Assembly (NCBI RefSeq): GCF_000671395.1
Contig: NZ_AQQY01000001.1
Location: 124,001-188,000, forward strand
Source of the DNA: Actibacterium atlanticum
GTDB lineage: Bacteria; Pseudomonadota; Alphaproteobacteria; Rhodobacterales; Rhodobacteraceae
Length of the DNA: 64,000 nucleotides
Direction of reading: 5' to 3'
A program made the position numbers and the translations under genes. How positions within the stretch are numbered: position 1 is the first letter of the stretch; each line of letters starts with the position of its first letter. The notes under the pieces were generated by a model. The model had not been told where the DNA came from. It saw only the letters and a program-made list of their open reading frames with translations, and ran no database searches. Of this stretch, positions 8,534-15,604 are shown in pieces.

Positions 8534-8549
8534 TGAACCACCTGGTTCA
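8534..8549. promoter_or_regulatory. Perfect 16-bp palindrome, candidate operator
   Basis: TGAACCA-CC-TGGTTCA is a perfect palindrome 39 bp before the start of the efflux adaptor. The symmetry and spacing fit a dimeric repressor such as a TetR- or MarR-type protein. No regulator gene sits beside it, so the binding protein is unknown. Confidence 0.45.
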
Positions 8550-8587
8550 TGTTTTTAACGGATTTCTCATTGGCAGCGGAGCTGGAT

Positions 8588-9835
8588 ATGGGACGTAAAA
8601 CAGACATTGAAGAGACACTGAAACTGGGCCAGCACAAGCCTGCGATCCCGGTCTGGTTGAAATGGGGCGCGATCGCGGCGCTTGCAGTTGCAGCATTGTG
8701 GTTTGCCATCGGTGCCGGCGGTTCTGATGGCAAGGTTGACTACCTGACCGAAGCCTCGAAAACCGGGGATCTGACGGTGCTGGTGTCCGCAACAGGAACG
8801 ATTGAGCCGACCAATCTGGTCGAGATTTCCTCCGAACTGTCGGGCACCGTGGCCACGGTGGAGGTCGACTATAATGACACGGTTGAGGTGGGGCAGGTGC
8901 TGGCGCGGTTGGATGTAACCAAACTGCAAGCCACGCGCGATGTACAGGAGGCCGCGTTGATCGCCGCCGAAGCCCGTCTGGAACAGGCGCAGGTCACCCT
9001 GCATGAAACCGCAGACAATTACACCTCGGCCGAGGAGCTGGAATCGCGTGGGGTCACGTCGCATCTGTCCTTTATCGCGGTGCGCGCCGCCTATGAGCGC
9101 GCCGCGGCCAATGTGCAGATTGCGGATGCAGACCGGGCGTTGGCGCAGGCCAATCTGGACCTGATCGATGCCGATCTGGCCAAGGCGGTGATTACATCGC
9201 CCATTCGTGGGATCATTCTGGAACGCGAAGTGGATGCCGGGCAGATTGTGGCCTCGGCCCTGTCCGCGCCCACGCTTTTCACTATTGCCGAGGATTTGGC
9301 CAGCATGGAGTTGCGCGTGGACATTGACGAGGCCGATATTGGCTTGGTCGCCACCGGCAACGTGGCGACGTTTACCGTCGATGCCTATGACGATGACGTT
9401 TTTCCGGCCACTATCTCGCAGATCCGTTTCGCCCCCGAAGAGACCTCGGGCGTGGTGACCTATAAGGCGATCCTGACCATCGACAATACTGACCTGCGGC
9501 TGCGCCCGGGCATGACTGCCAGCGCGGATATCACCGTACGCGAATTGTCGGATGTTCTTTTGGTGCCCAATGCTGCGTTGCGCTATGCCCCGCCTCTGAC
9601 GCCCGAAGACGGCGGCGAGAGCGGCAGCGGTTTGTTGGGCCTGATCATGCCCGGTCCGCCCAGCGGCGCGATGCCAGACTCTGGGGCGGGGGCCTCGGTC
9701 TGGGTTTTGCGTGACGATGCGCCAGTCGAAGTGCCGGTTGAGGTCGGCCTGAGCGATGGCAGTTGGACCCAGCTGACGGGCGGAGAGTTGTCTGCGGGGG
9801 ACGCGGTGATCACCGAACAGACCGAGGGCAAGTAA
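8588..9835 (+). CDS. MacA-like periplasmic adaptor (HlyD family)
   Basis: I chose ATG 8588, which has GGAG at a good distance, over an upstream ATG at 8549. The 415-residue product has one membrane anchor (about 22-40), a split lipoyl domain opening with VSATGTIEPTNLVEISSELSG, a coiled-coil hairpin at about 115-180 (EAALIAAEARLEQAQ), and beta-barrel and membrane-proximal domains ending near 400. Such adaptors bridge an ABC transporter to an outer-membrane channel. No outer-membrane partner is encoded nearby. It forms an operon with the next two genes. Confidence 0.9.
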   Translation: MGRKTDIEETLKLGQHKPAIPVWLKWGAIAALAVAALWFAIGAGGSDGKVDYLTEASKTGDLTVLVSATGTIEPTNLVEISSELSGTVATVEVDYNDTVEVGQVLARLDVTKLQATRDVQEAALIAAEARLEQAQVTLHETADNYTSAEELESRGVTSHLSFIAVRAAYERAAANVQIADADRALAQANLDLIDADLAKAVITSPIRGIILEREVDAGQIVASALSAPTLFTIAEDLASMELRVDIDEADIGLVATGNVATFTVDAYDDDVFPATISQIRFAPEETSGVVTYKAILTIDNTDLRLRPGMTASADITVRELSDVLLVPNAALRYAPPLTPEDGGESGSGLLGLIMPGPPSGAMPDSGAGASVWVLRDDAPVEVPVEVGLSDGSWTQLTGGELSAGDAVITEQTEGK

Positions 9836-10545
9836 TGGCACAGGGGCCGGTACAGGTGGAGTTGCGGGGTATTTCCAAGGTCTACGGCCACGGGGCGGCA
9901 GCGGTGCATGCGCTGAGCGATGTGGACCTGACCATTGAGACCGGGGATTTTGTCGCCATCATGGGGCCGTCTGGCTCGGGTAAATCCACCGCGATGAACA
10001 TGATCGGCTGTTTGGACACGCCCAGCAGCGGCGACTACCTGTTTGAAGGCGTGCATGTGGCGGCGCTGGACGCGGATCAGCGCGCATTGCTTCGGCGCAA
10101 TTATCTGGGCTTCGTGTTTCAGGGCTTCAACCTGCTGGCGCGGACCTCGGCGCTGGAGAATGTCGAACTGCCGCTGATCTACAAAGGGCTTGGTCGTGCC
10201 GAACGTCGTGCGCTTGCGCTTGAGGCTCTGCACAAGGTCGGCCTTGAGGACCGTTGGAGCCACGACCCATCAGAGCTGTCAGGCGGGCAACAACAGCGCG
10301 TTGCCATTGCCCGTGCACTGGCGGGCAAGCCGGATGTGTTGTTGGCGGATGAACCCACGGGGAACCTCGATAGTGCGCGCTCGACCGAGATCATGGAGTT
10401 GCTGACCGCGCTTAACCGTGAAGATGGCATCACCATCGTCATGGTCACGCATGAAGATGATATGGCTGCCTTTGCCAACCGGATTGTGAACTTCATCGAC
10501 GGGCGGATCGCCACTGATATTCGCAATGAAAAAGGGGCCGCGTGA
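9835..10545 (+). CDS. ABC transporter ATP-binding protein, MacB/LolD type
   Basis: The start ATG 9835 overlaps the stop of the adaptor (TAATG). The 236-residue ATPase has Walker A GPSGSGKST at residues 44-52, signature LSGGQQQR at 148-155, and Walker B with DEPTGNLD near 172-179, the GNLD form typical of the MacB/LolD/FtsE group. It should energise the FtsX-type permease that follows. Unlike MacB of Escherichia coli, ATPase and permease are separate chains. Confidence 0.95.
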   Translation: MAQGPVQVELRGISKVYGHGAAAVHALSDVDLTIETGDFVAIMGPSGSGKSTAMNMIGCLDTPSSGDYLFEGVHVAALDADQRALLRRNYLGFVFQGFNLLARTSALENVELPLIYKGLGRAERRALALEALHKVGLEDRWSHDPSELSGGQQQRVAIARALAGKPDVLLADEPTGNLDSARSTEIMELLTALNREDGITIVMVTHEDDMAAFANRIVNFIDGRIATDIRNEKGAA

Positions 10546-11750
10546 TGCTTTGGGAAACCCTTCGCCTTGCCGTACAGGCGATTTTTCGCAATACGATGCG
10601 GTCTTTCCTGACCGTGCTTGGGATTGTGATCGGTGTGGCCGCGGTGATCGCGATGGTCACCGTGGGGCAGGGGTCTCAGGAAAAGGTAACGCAGGATGTT
10701 GAAAGCCTTGGCTCGAATGCGCTGATGGTGATGCCGGGCGCGGGCGGGATGCGCAATGGCGGGTTCACCTCGGACCGACCGTTCAAAAAAGACGATGCAG
10801 ACGCGATCGAGGACCTGACAGTGGTGCGCGTGGCGGCGCCATATTCCATGTCGGCGATGGCGGTGATCTATGACGGCGAAAACCACTTTACCAGCATTAT
10901 CGGCGCCAACGGGGACATGTCGGATGCGATGGAGTGGCCGGTCGAAATTGGCCGACCGTTTTCGGATGCAGAAGAACGGGGCGGGCGGGCAGTCTGCCTG
11001 ATTGGCGTGACCATTCGCGAAGAACTGTTCGGGAATCGCGCGCCGGTGGGTGAAGAAATCCGGGTTAAGAACATGGCCTGCGAGGTGATCGGTATCCTCG
11101 AGGAAAAAGGCGTTTCTTCGCTGGGCGAGGATCAGGATGACATCGTGGTCATCCCCTTGTTGACGTATCAGCGCCGTATCGCGGGCAATGATGACGTCGC
11201 ATTGATCTATCTGTCGGTGCGTGATGGCGTATCCATGGAACGCGCCACGCAGGATATCGAGGCACTGCTGCGCGACCGGCGTCGCATCTCCAGCGGCGAG
11301 GAGGACGATTTCAGCGTGATGGACATGGCGCAGCTGGCCTCGATTCTGACCGGGATCACTGCCGTGCTTGCGGGGCTGTTGTCTTCGGTGGCTGCGGTCA
11401 GTCTTTTGGTCGGCGGTATCGGGATCATGAACATCATGCTGGTGTCCGTAACCGAGCGCACGCGTGAAATCGGCATTCGTCTGGCCGTGGGGGCCACGGC
11501 GGGGCAGGTGCTGTTGCAGTTTCTGGTCGAAGCCATGGTGTTGTCGCTGCTGGGTGGGGCGCTGGGCATTCTGCTGGGGCTGTCGCTGGCGGCATTTGCG
11601 GCGCATTTGATGGCGATTCCATTCTCGCCGGACCTGTTCATCGTGGTGCTGGCCTTCGGATTTTCGGCCGGCGTTGGCGTGATTTTCGGGTTTTTCCCGG
11701 CCCGCCGCGCCGCGCGCATGGACCCAATCGAGGCCTTGCGCCACCAGTGA
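10542..11750 (+). CDS. ABC transporter permease, MacB/FtsX type
   Basis: The protein has 402 residues with the FtsX-family layout: TM1 at about residues 20-42 (FLTVLGIVIGVAAVIAMVTVG), a large periplasmic MacB-PCD domain at about 45-270, then three helices including LLVGGIGIMNIMLVSVTERTREIGIR and a C-terminal FFPARRAARMDPIEALRH motif. It overlaps the ATPase gene by four bases. With the two genes before it this makes a mechanotransmission-type exporter. The substrate is not evident. Confidence 0.94.
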   Translation: MMLWETLRLAVQAIFRNTMRSFLTVLGIVIGVAAVIAMVTVGQGSQEKVTQDVESLGSNALMVMPGAGGMRNGGFTSDRPFKKDDADAIEDLTVVRVAAPYSMSAMAVIYDGENHFTSIIGANGDMSDAMEWPVEIGRPFSDAEERGGRAVCLIGVTIREELFGNRAPVGEEIRVKNMACEVIGILEEKGVSSLGEDQDDIVVIPLLTYQRRIAGNDDVALIYLSVRDGVSMERATQDIEALLRDRRRISSGEEDDFSVMDMAQLASILTGITAVLAGLLSSVAAVSLLVGGIGIMNIMLVSVTERTREIGIRLAVGATAGQVLLQFLVEAMVLSLLGGALGILLGLSLAAFAAHLMAIPFSPDLFIVVLAFGFSAGVGVIFGFFPARRAARMDPIEALRHQ

Positions 11751-11791
11751 ACAGTTTGTCGCAGGCAAACATATGGTTTCGTGAATGAATT

Positions 11792-11805
11792 TTGATCTGG
11801 ATCAA
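11792..11805. promoter_or_regulatory. FNR/FnrL box of a candidate small RNA
   Basis: TTGAT-CTGG-ATCAA is a second perfect FNR box, 42 bp after the permease stop. If it acts as a class II activator site at -41.5, transcription would begin near 11840 on the plus strand and the -10 hexamer would be TACATC at 11828-11833. The next coding start on this strand is far away (12079). Confidence 0.72.
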
Positions 11806-11839
11806 GGTTGAATCCGGGCTGCAAACATACATCTAGGCC

Positions 11840-11990
11840 ATAGCTTGCCACGGCGCTTTGCGTCGTCCCGGACAGCAAGCTTTCCTGATCGGCGTCTTTT
11901 CCCAGCGCCGTGGGTTGCAAGGGGGGCCTCCCTCCCCCAAGCACAAATCAAGGCGCTGCGGGCCTCCCTTCCGCAGCGCCTTAAATTTTG
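11840..11990 (+). ncRNA. Candidate FnrL-activated small RNA with CCUCCC loops
   Basis: No credible protein is encoded here, yet the segment can fold into four successive hairpins: AGCTTGC/GCAAGCT (11842-11848 with 11875-11881, holding an inner ACGGCG/CGTCGT stem), CGGCG/CGCCG (11890-11910, loop UCUUUUCCCAG), GGGGG/CCCCC (11922-11938, loop CCUCCCU), and a 12-bp terminator-like stem (11950-11982, loop GCCUCCCUU). Two loops expose CCUCCC, complementary to Shine-Dalgarno sequences, as in known C-rich-loop RNAs of alphaproteobacteria such as the CcsR RNAs. An FNR box lies at the exact activating distance. The start and end are inferred. Confidence 0.6.
11950..11990 (+). terminator. Strong hairpin ending the candidate small RNA
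   Basis: AAGGCGCTGCGG (11950-11961) and CCGCAGCGCCTT (11971-11982) form a perfect 12-bp stem with a 9-base loop, followed by TTAAATTTTG counted from the end of the stem. The downstream tract is A/T-rich rather than a pure T-run. The stem is far stronger than needed by chance and lies between two genes. Confidence 0.7.
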
Positions 11991-12078
11991 CCCAAAGCCC
12001 AGCACCAGTCACACGTGAATGTGAGTTCCCCAAACCTGTGCGCCTGCTAGCCTGCACAGGCGCAAGACAGGGGTCGCT

Positions 12079-12468
12079 ATGTTTCTTGATATTTTCCGCA
12101 GTTTTCTGCGCTTGCCGCTGTGGGTTCAGATTTGGGTGGCGGTCGTTTTGGCTCCGATCAATCTGGCCGCTTTGGCGTTTCTGGATGCCCCGGGCGGGGT
12201 GTGGATCGCCGTGTTGTCGATTGGCGGAATGCTTCCGAACGTCGCGATCATGATCAAAGAGAGGGGCCTGTCCAAAGCGATGTCCTTCCCGCATCTGGTG
12301 ATCTGGGTGCCGCTGGTCGTTCTGGTGGCCTTCAAAGTGACCACGCAGGACCTGCCGGCCGGGTTCGCGACCTATCTTTGGGCCTTGTTGATTATTGACC
12401 TTGTGTCGCTCGGGTTCGATTTTCCAGACGCCTATAAATGGTGGCGTGGAGATCGCGACATCGCCTGA
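12079..12468 (+). CDS. Small integral membrane protein, unknown
   Basis: The product has 129 residues with four predicted membrane helices at about 13-36, 41-58, 72-90 and 97-115. The opening MFLDIFRSFLRLPLWVQIWV is amphipathic. It resembles small uncharacterised membrane proteins of Rhodobacteraceae, but no functional motif is visible. It is a single gene ending at a bidirectional terminator shared with infC. Confidence 0.75.
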   Translation: MFLDIFRSFLRLPLWVQIWVAVVLAPINLAALAFLDAPGGVWIAVLSIGGMLPNVAIMIKERGLSKAMSFPHLVIWVPLVVLVAFKVTTQDLPAGFATYLWALLIIDLVSLGFDFPDAYKWWRGDRDIA

Positions 12469-12474
12469 AACCAA

Positions 12475-12501
12475 AAAGCCCCCGCACAGGGCGAGGGCTT
12501 T
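12475..12501. terminator. Bidirectional terminator between membrane gene and infC
   Basis: AAAGCCC (12475-12481) and GGGCTTT (12495-12501) flank an inner CGC/GCG pairing with one C-A mismatch and a short loop. A-rich and T-rich flanks let it serve transcripts from both sides. Confidence 0.7.
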
Positions 12502-12522
12502 GGAAGTGCTTGATGACAGAGC

Positions 12523-13068
12523 TTACTTGGGAAGCGGGCCGATCATCATGATCATCTGGCGGCCTTCCATCTTGGGCATGTTTTCGACCTTGCCGTGCTC
12601 TTTGATGTCTTCTGCGACGCGTTCCAGCAGTTCACGACCCAGGTTCAGGTGCGCCATTTCGCGGCCACGGAACCGCAGAGTGACCTTCACCTTGTCGCCG
12701 TTATCAAGGAACTTGAAGACATTGCGCATTTTGACGTCATAGTCGTGCTTGTCGGTGTTGGGCCGGAACTTGACCTCTTTCACCTCAATGATCTTCTGCT
12801 TTTTGCGGGCTTCGGATTCACGTTTTTGCTGTTCGTACTTGAACTTGCCGAAATCCATGATTTTGCAGACCGGCGGGGTCGCATTGGGCGAAATCTCAAC
12901 CATATCCAGCCCGGCTTGTTCGGCCAGCTGCATCCCGCGTTCCGGCGTCACAACGCCGACATTCTCGCCTTCGGCTCCGATAAGCCGGATTTCAGGAGCC
13001 CGGATGCGTCCGTTGACGCGGGGGCCGGTGTCGCGCGTAGGAGGCGCGTTATGAGGTCTGCGGGCTAT
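12523..13068 (-). CDS. infC: Translation initiation factor IF-3, AUA start
   Basis: IF-3 binds the 30S subunit and rejects non-canonical start codons. The C-terminal domain (about residues 95-181) is complete, and the N-terminal domain begins [26 protein letters not shown] upstream of any usual start. Between the upstream in-frame stop and GTG 12951 I find no ATG, GTG or TTG in frame; the only start that keeps the whole N-domain is ATA at 13066-13068, with AAGGA 8 bases before it. That gives 181 residues. Known infC genes use AUU, AUA or AUC for autoregulation, so this fits the family. Confidence 0.93.
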   Translation of the reverse strand: MARRPHNAPPTRDTGPRVNGRIRAPEIRLIGAEGENVGVVTPERGMQLAEQAGLDMVEISPNATPPVCKIMDFGKFKYEQQKRESEARKKQKIIEVKEVKFRPNTDKHDYDVKMRNVFKFLDNGDKVKVTLRFRGREMAHLNLGRELLERVAEDIKEHGKVENMPKMEGRQMIMMIGPLPK

Positions 13069-13264
13069 GACTGAGTTCCTTCTGTGGTTTAGCCTGATTG
13101 GCCCGGAAAATAGACCTCTCCCCCCGTTCTTTCAACCCGCATTCGACATCGGCCGTTCGTTGCCTTGATTGCGCAAACAGGGGAATGCGGCGTGACTTTC
13201 CCCTAACATCTGGTCATGAAAGCTCACAGGTTCGTTACGGACCTGTTCAAGGAAGGAAGTCATA

Positions 13265-13999
13265 ATGAAAAATACTGTGATCACCGTTGCAATCCTGGCC
13301 GCTCTCGGCATCGGGGGCTATGTGTGGTACTCGGGTCAGCAGGCTATGGAAGCCCCGGCAGAAGATGCTCAGGCGGCATCCGAGGCTGCTGTTGAAGCCC
13401 CCAGCGCCCTGGAAGAAGCCGCTGATGCGGTAGGTGCCGCAGCTGAGTCGGCCACTGATGTGGTTGAAGAAGCTGCTGAAGCTGCCAGCGAAGCCGCCGA
13501 AGAGGCCGTGGAAGCCGCGACCGAAACCGCTGAAGAGGCAACCGACGCCGCGGCCGACGCAGTTGAAACTGCGACCGACGCCGTGACCGAGACCGCCGAA
13601 GAGGCAATGGACACAGCGACCGAGGCCGCCTCGGACGCAGTAGAAGCCGCTGAAGGTGCCATGCAAGAGGCAACTGACGCCGCAAGCGACGCTGTCGAGG
13701 GCGCCACCGATGCTGCGACCGAAGCCGCGGATGCTGCGACCGAAGCTGCAACCGACGCCACAGAGGCTGCGACCGAAACCGCAACCGAGGCTGCGGACGC
13801 CGCTGCGGATGCGATGTCGCCGATGGATGTGTTGACCAAAGACGGATTTGACGCCGACAAGATCATCGAAATGATTGACGGCTCTGGTCTGACCGAGGCG
13901 CGCAAAGAGCTGTTGAAAACCGCCGTCACCAATGCCGCGGACAACCCGGTCCTGATGGAACAGGCGCTGACCCGCGTGAAAGCTGCTTTGGGCATGTAA
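13265..13999 (+). CDS. Ala/Glu/Thr-rich membrane-anchored helical protein
   Basis: The 244-residue protein starts with a hydrophobic anchor or signal (TVITVAILAALGIGGYVWYSG, residues 4-24). Residues 35-185 are low-complexity Ala, Glu, Thr and Asp in EAATDAAxxAVE-like units, giving a very acidic amphipathic helix or coiled coil similar in composition to apolipoprotein- or LEA-type proteins. A small globular end (residues 187-244, VLTKDGFDADKIIEMIDGSG) follows. RBS AAGGAAG lies before the ATG, and a good terminator follows the stop. Envelope structural or stress role is inference from composition. Confidence 0.8.
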   Translation: MKNTVITVAILAALGIGGYVWYSGQQAMEAPAEDAQAASEAAVEAPSALEEAADAVGAAAESATDVVEEAAEAASEAAEEAVEAATETAEEATDAAADAVETATDAVTETAEEAMDTATEAASDAVEAAEGAMQEATDAASDAVEGATDAATEAADAATEAATDATEAATETATEAADAAADAMSPMDVLTKDGFDADKIIEMIDGSGLTEARKELLKTAVTNAADNPVLMEQALTRVKAALGM

Positions 14000-14021
14000 G
14001 CCCCCCAGCTTTGCAGACAAG

Positions 14022-14056
14022 AAAGCCCCGCTTGGTTCAGGCGGGGCTTTTTCTTT
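14022..14056 (+). terminator. Intrinsic terminator after the Ala/Glu-rich gene
   Basis: AAAGCCCCGC (14022-14031) pairs with GCGGGGCTTT (14041-14050) around a 9-base loop and is followed by TTCTTT. It also lies just before the end of fpr on the other strand and may serve both. Confidence 0.88.
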
Positions 14057-14068
14057 GGCCCGCTGGCT

Positions 14069-14899
14069 TTAATCCAGAAACGCTTTTTCCACCACGTATT
14101 GGGCGGGTTTTGAGTTGGCGCCCTCTTCCAGTCCGGCGGCCTCGAACAGGTCTTTGAGTTCCAGGTTGAACGCCAGGTTGCCGCAGATCATCGCGCGGTC
14201 GGTGTCGGGGTTCAGCGGTGGCACGCCAAGGTCTTCGTACAGTTCGCCCGAGCGCATCAGGTCGGTGATGCGGCCCATTTTGGGGCTCTCCTCGCGGGTC
14301 GTGGTCGGATAATAGCGGATCTTGTCGGCAAAGCCTTCGCCCATCAGTTCCGCCAGCATTTCATCCTGTTTGATGCTTTCGATCAGCTCAGCGCCATAGG
14401 TCAGCTCACCGACCTCGCGGCAGGTGTGGGTGATGATGACCTCGTCATAATCCTCATAGGTTTGCGGCTCGCGCAGCAGGCTGGCAAAGGGCGCAAAGCC
14501 GGTGCCGGTGGCAAAGAACCACAGGCGTTTGCCGGGCAGCAGCGCGTCATGCACCAGCGTGCCGACGGGCTTGGGGCGCAGGATGATTTCATCGCCCACC
14601 TTGATGTGCTGCAGCTTGCTGGTCAGCGGGCCGTCGGGCACCTTGATCGAGTAGAACTCCAGCTCCTCGTCCCAGCTGGGCGAGGCGATGGAATAGGCGC
14701 GCAGCAGCGGCTTTTGCTTGCCGGTTTCGGGGTGCGGATCGCCCATCAGGCCGATCATCACGAACTCACCCGACCGAAACCGCAAACTGGCCGGGCGGGT
14801 GCAGCGGAAGCTGAACAAACGGTCGGTGTAATGGGTCACCTCGGTGACGGTCTGCGCGTCGGGGAGGTGGGGCTTGGCTGGGGCAGAAGTATCGGTCAA
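14069..14899 (-). CDS. fpr: Ferredoxin--NADP reductase
   Basis: This FAD flavoprotein of 276 residues moves electrons between NADPH and ferredoxin or flavodoxin. The FAD-binding motif RAYSIASP is at about residues 65-72, the NADP-binding stretch WFFATGTGFAPFASLLR at about 127-143, and the C-terminal end is that of the bacterial FPR subfamily (YVVEKAFLD). It is divergent from the Lrp gene, with about 190 bp between them in which I see no clear operator. Confidence 0.94.
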   Translation of the reverse strand: MTDTSAPAKPHLPDAQTVTEVTHYTDRLFSFRCTRPASLRFRSGEFVMIGLMGDPHPETGKQKPLLRAYSIASPSWDEELEFYSIKVPDGPLTSKLQHIKVGDEIILRPKPVGTLVHDALLPGKRLWFFATGTGFAPFASLLREPQTYEDYDEVIITHTCREVGELTYGAELIESIKQDEMLAELMGEGFADKIRYYPTTTREESPKMGRITDLMRSGELYEDLGVPPLNPDTDRAMICGNLAFNLELKDLFEAAGLEEGANSKPAQYVVEKAFLD

Positions 14900-15085
14900 T
14901 TCAAAAGTCCGGCAGTTGAAAGATGGCGCGTTTTAACAGCTTTCTAAAGCGCTGAGGACGCGGCGAAAAGTCCTCGTGGTGTGGTATGCGAACGGGGTCG
15001 CGTCGCTTTTTCTGGCAGCTAGAATATTTTTCCTCTAAGAGAAGTATTGCCACCATATACAGGAAGATTATCCCACGGAGCAGCC

Positions 15086-15547
15086 ATGGCCGCCAAATTG
15101 GACAAAATTGACCGCAAAATTCTTGAGCAACTGCAGCGTGATGCCAGCCAATCGTTGGACGTGATCGCGCGCGAGGTGGGCTCTTCAAAGACGCCGGTCT
15201 GGAACCGCATCCGCAAAATGCGCGAAACCGGTGTGATCAAGGGGGAAACCGTGCTGGTGGACCCCGAGGCGCTGGGGCTGGAGGCCTGTTTCTTTGTGCT
15301 GATCCGCACTTCAGAGCATGATGCGGATTGGCAGTTGAAGTTTCTGGAGACCCTGCGCGCGCGCCCTGAGGTGCTGGAAGCGCATCGTCTGGCGGGGGAT
15401 ATCGACTATATCCTGAAGGTGCTTGTGCCCAATGCCCGCGCCTATGACCAGTTCTATCAGGCGCTGATCGAAGAGGTGAAAATTCACAACGTTACCGCGC
15501 TTTTGTCGATGGAAGAGATCAAAGCCACCACCCAGCTGCCGATCTAG
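15086..15547 (+). CDS. Lrp/AsnC-family transcriptional regulator
   Basis: I chose ATG 15086 (GGAG 5 bp upstream), giving 153 residues, over an upstream in-frame start at 15047. The N-terminal helix-turn-helix is LDVIAREVGSSKTPVWNRIRKM (about residues 23-45), followed by the RAM ligand-binding domain with the LAGDIDYILKVLV motif near residue 108. Members sense amino acids and act as multimers. Its target is not evident; the divergent fpr gene is a candidate. Confidence 0.92.
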   Translation: MAAKLDKIDRKILEQLQRDASQSLDVIAREVGSSKTPVWNRIRKMRETGVIKGETVLVDPEALGLEACFFVLIRTSEHDADWQLKFLETLRARPEVLEAHRLAGDIDYILKVLVPNARAYDQFYQALIEEVKIHNVTALLSMEEIKATTQLPI

Positions 15548-15604
15548 GGCTGGCCATCGGGGCAGGGTGTTTTTACCATAACCCCCTGTCAACCGGACTT
15601 GCGC

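Noticed and set aside
11858-12253. 131-residue plus-strand frame over the candidate RNA
   Set aside because: It has no family resemblance and overlaps the next gene in another frame; hairpins explain the sequence better.
13247-14020. Gly/Cys/Ser-rich minus-strand frame opposite the Ala/Glu-rich gene
   Set aside because: Its composition is the complement of the GAA/GCN-rich coding strand; the plus strand has RBS, signal and terminator.
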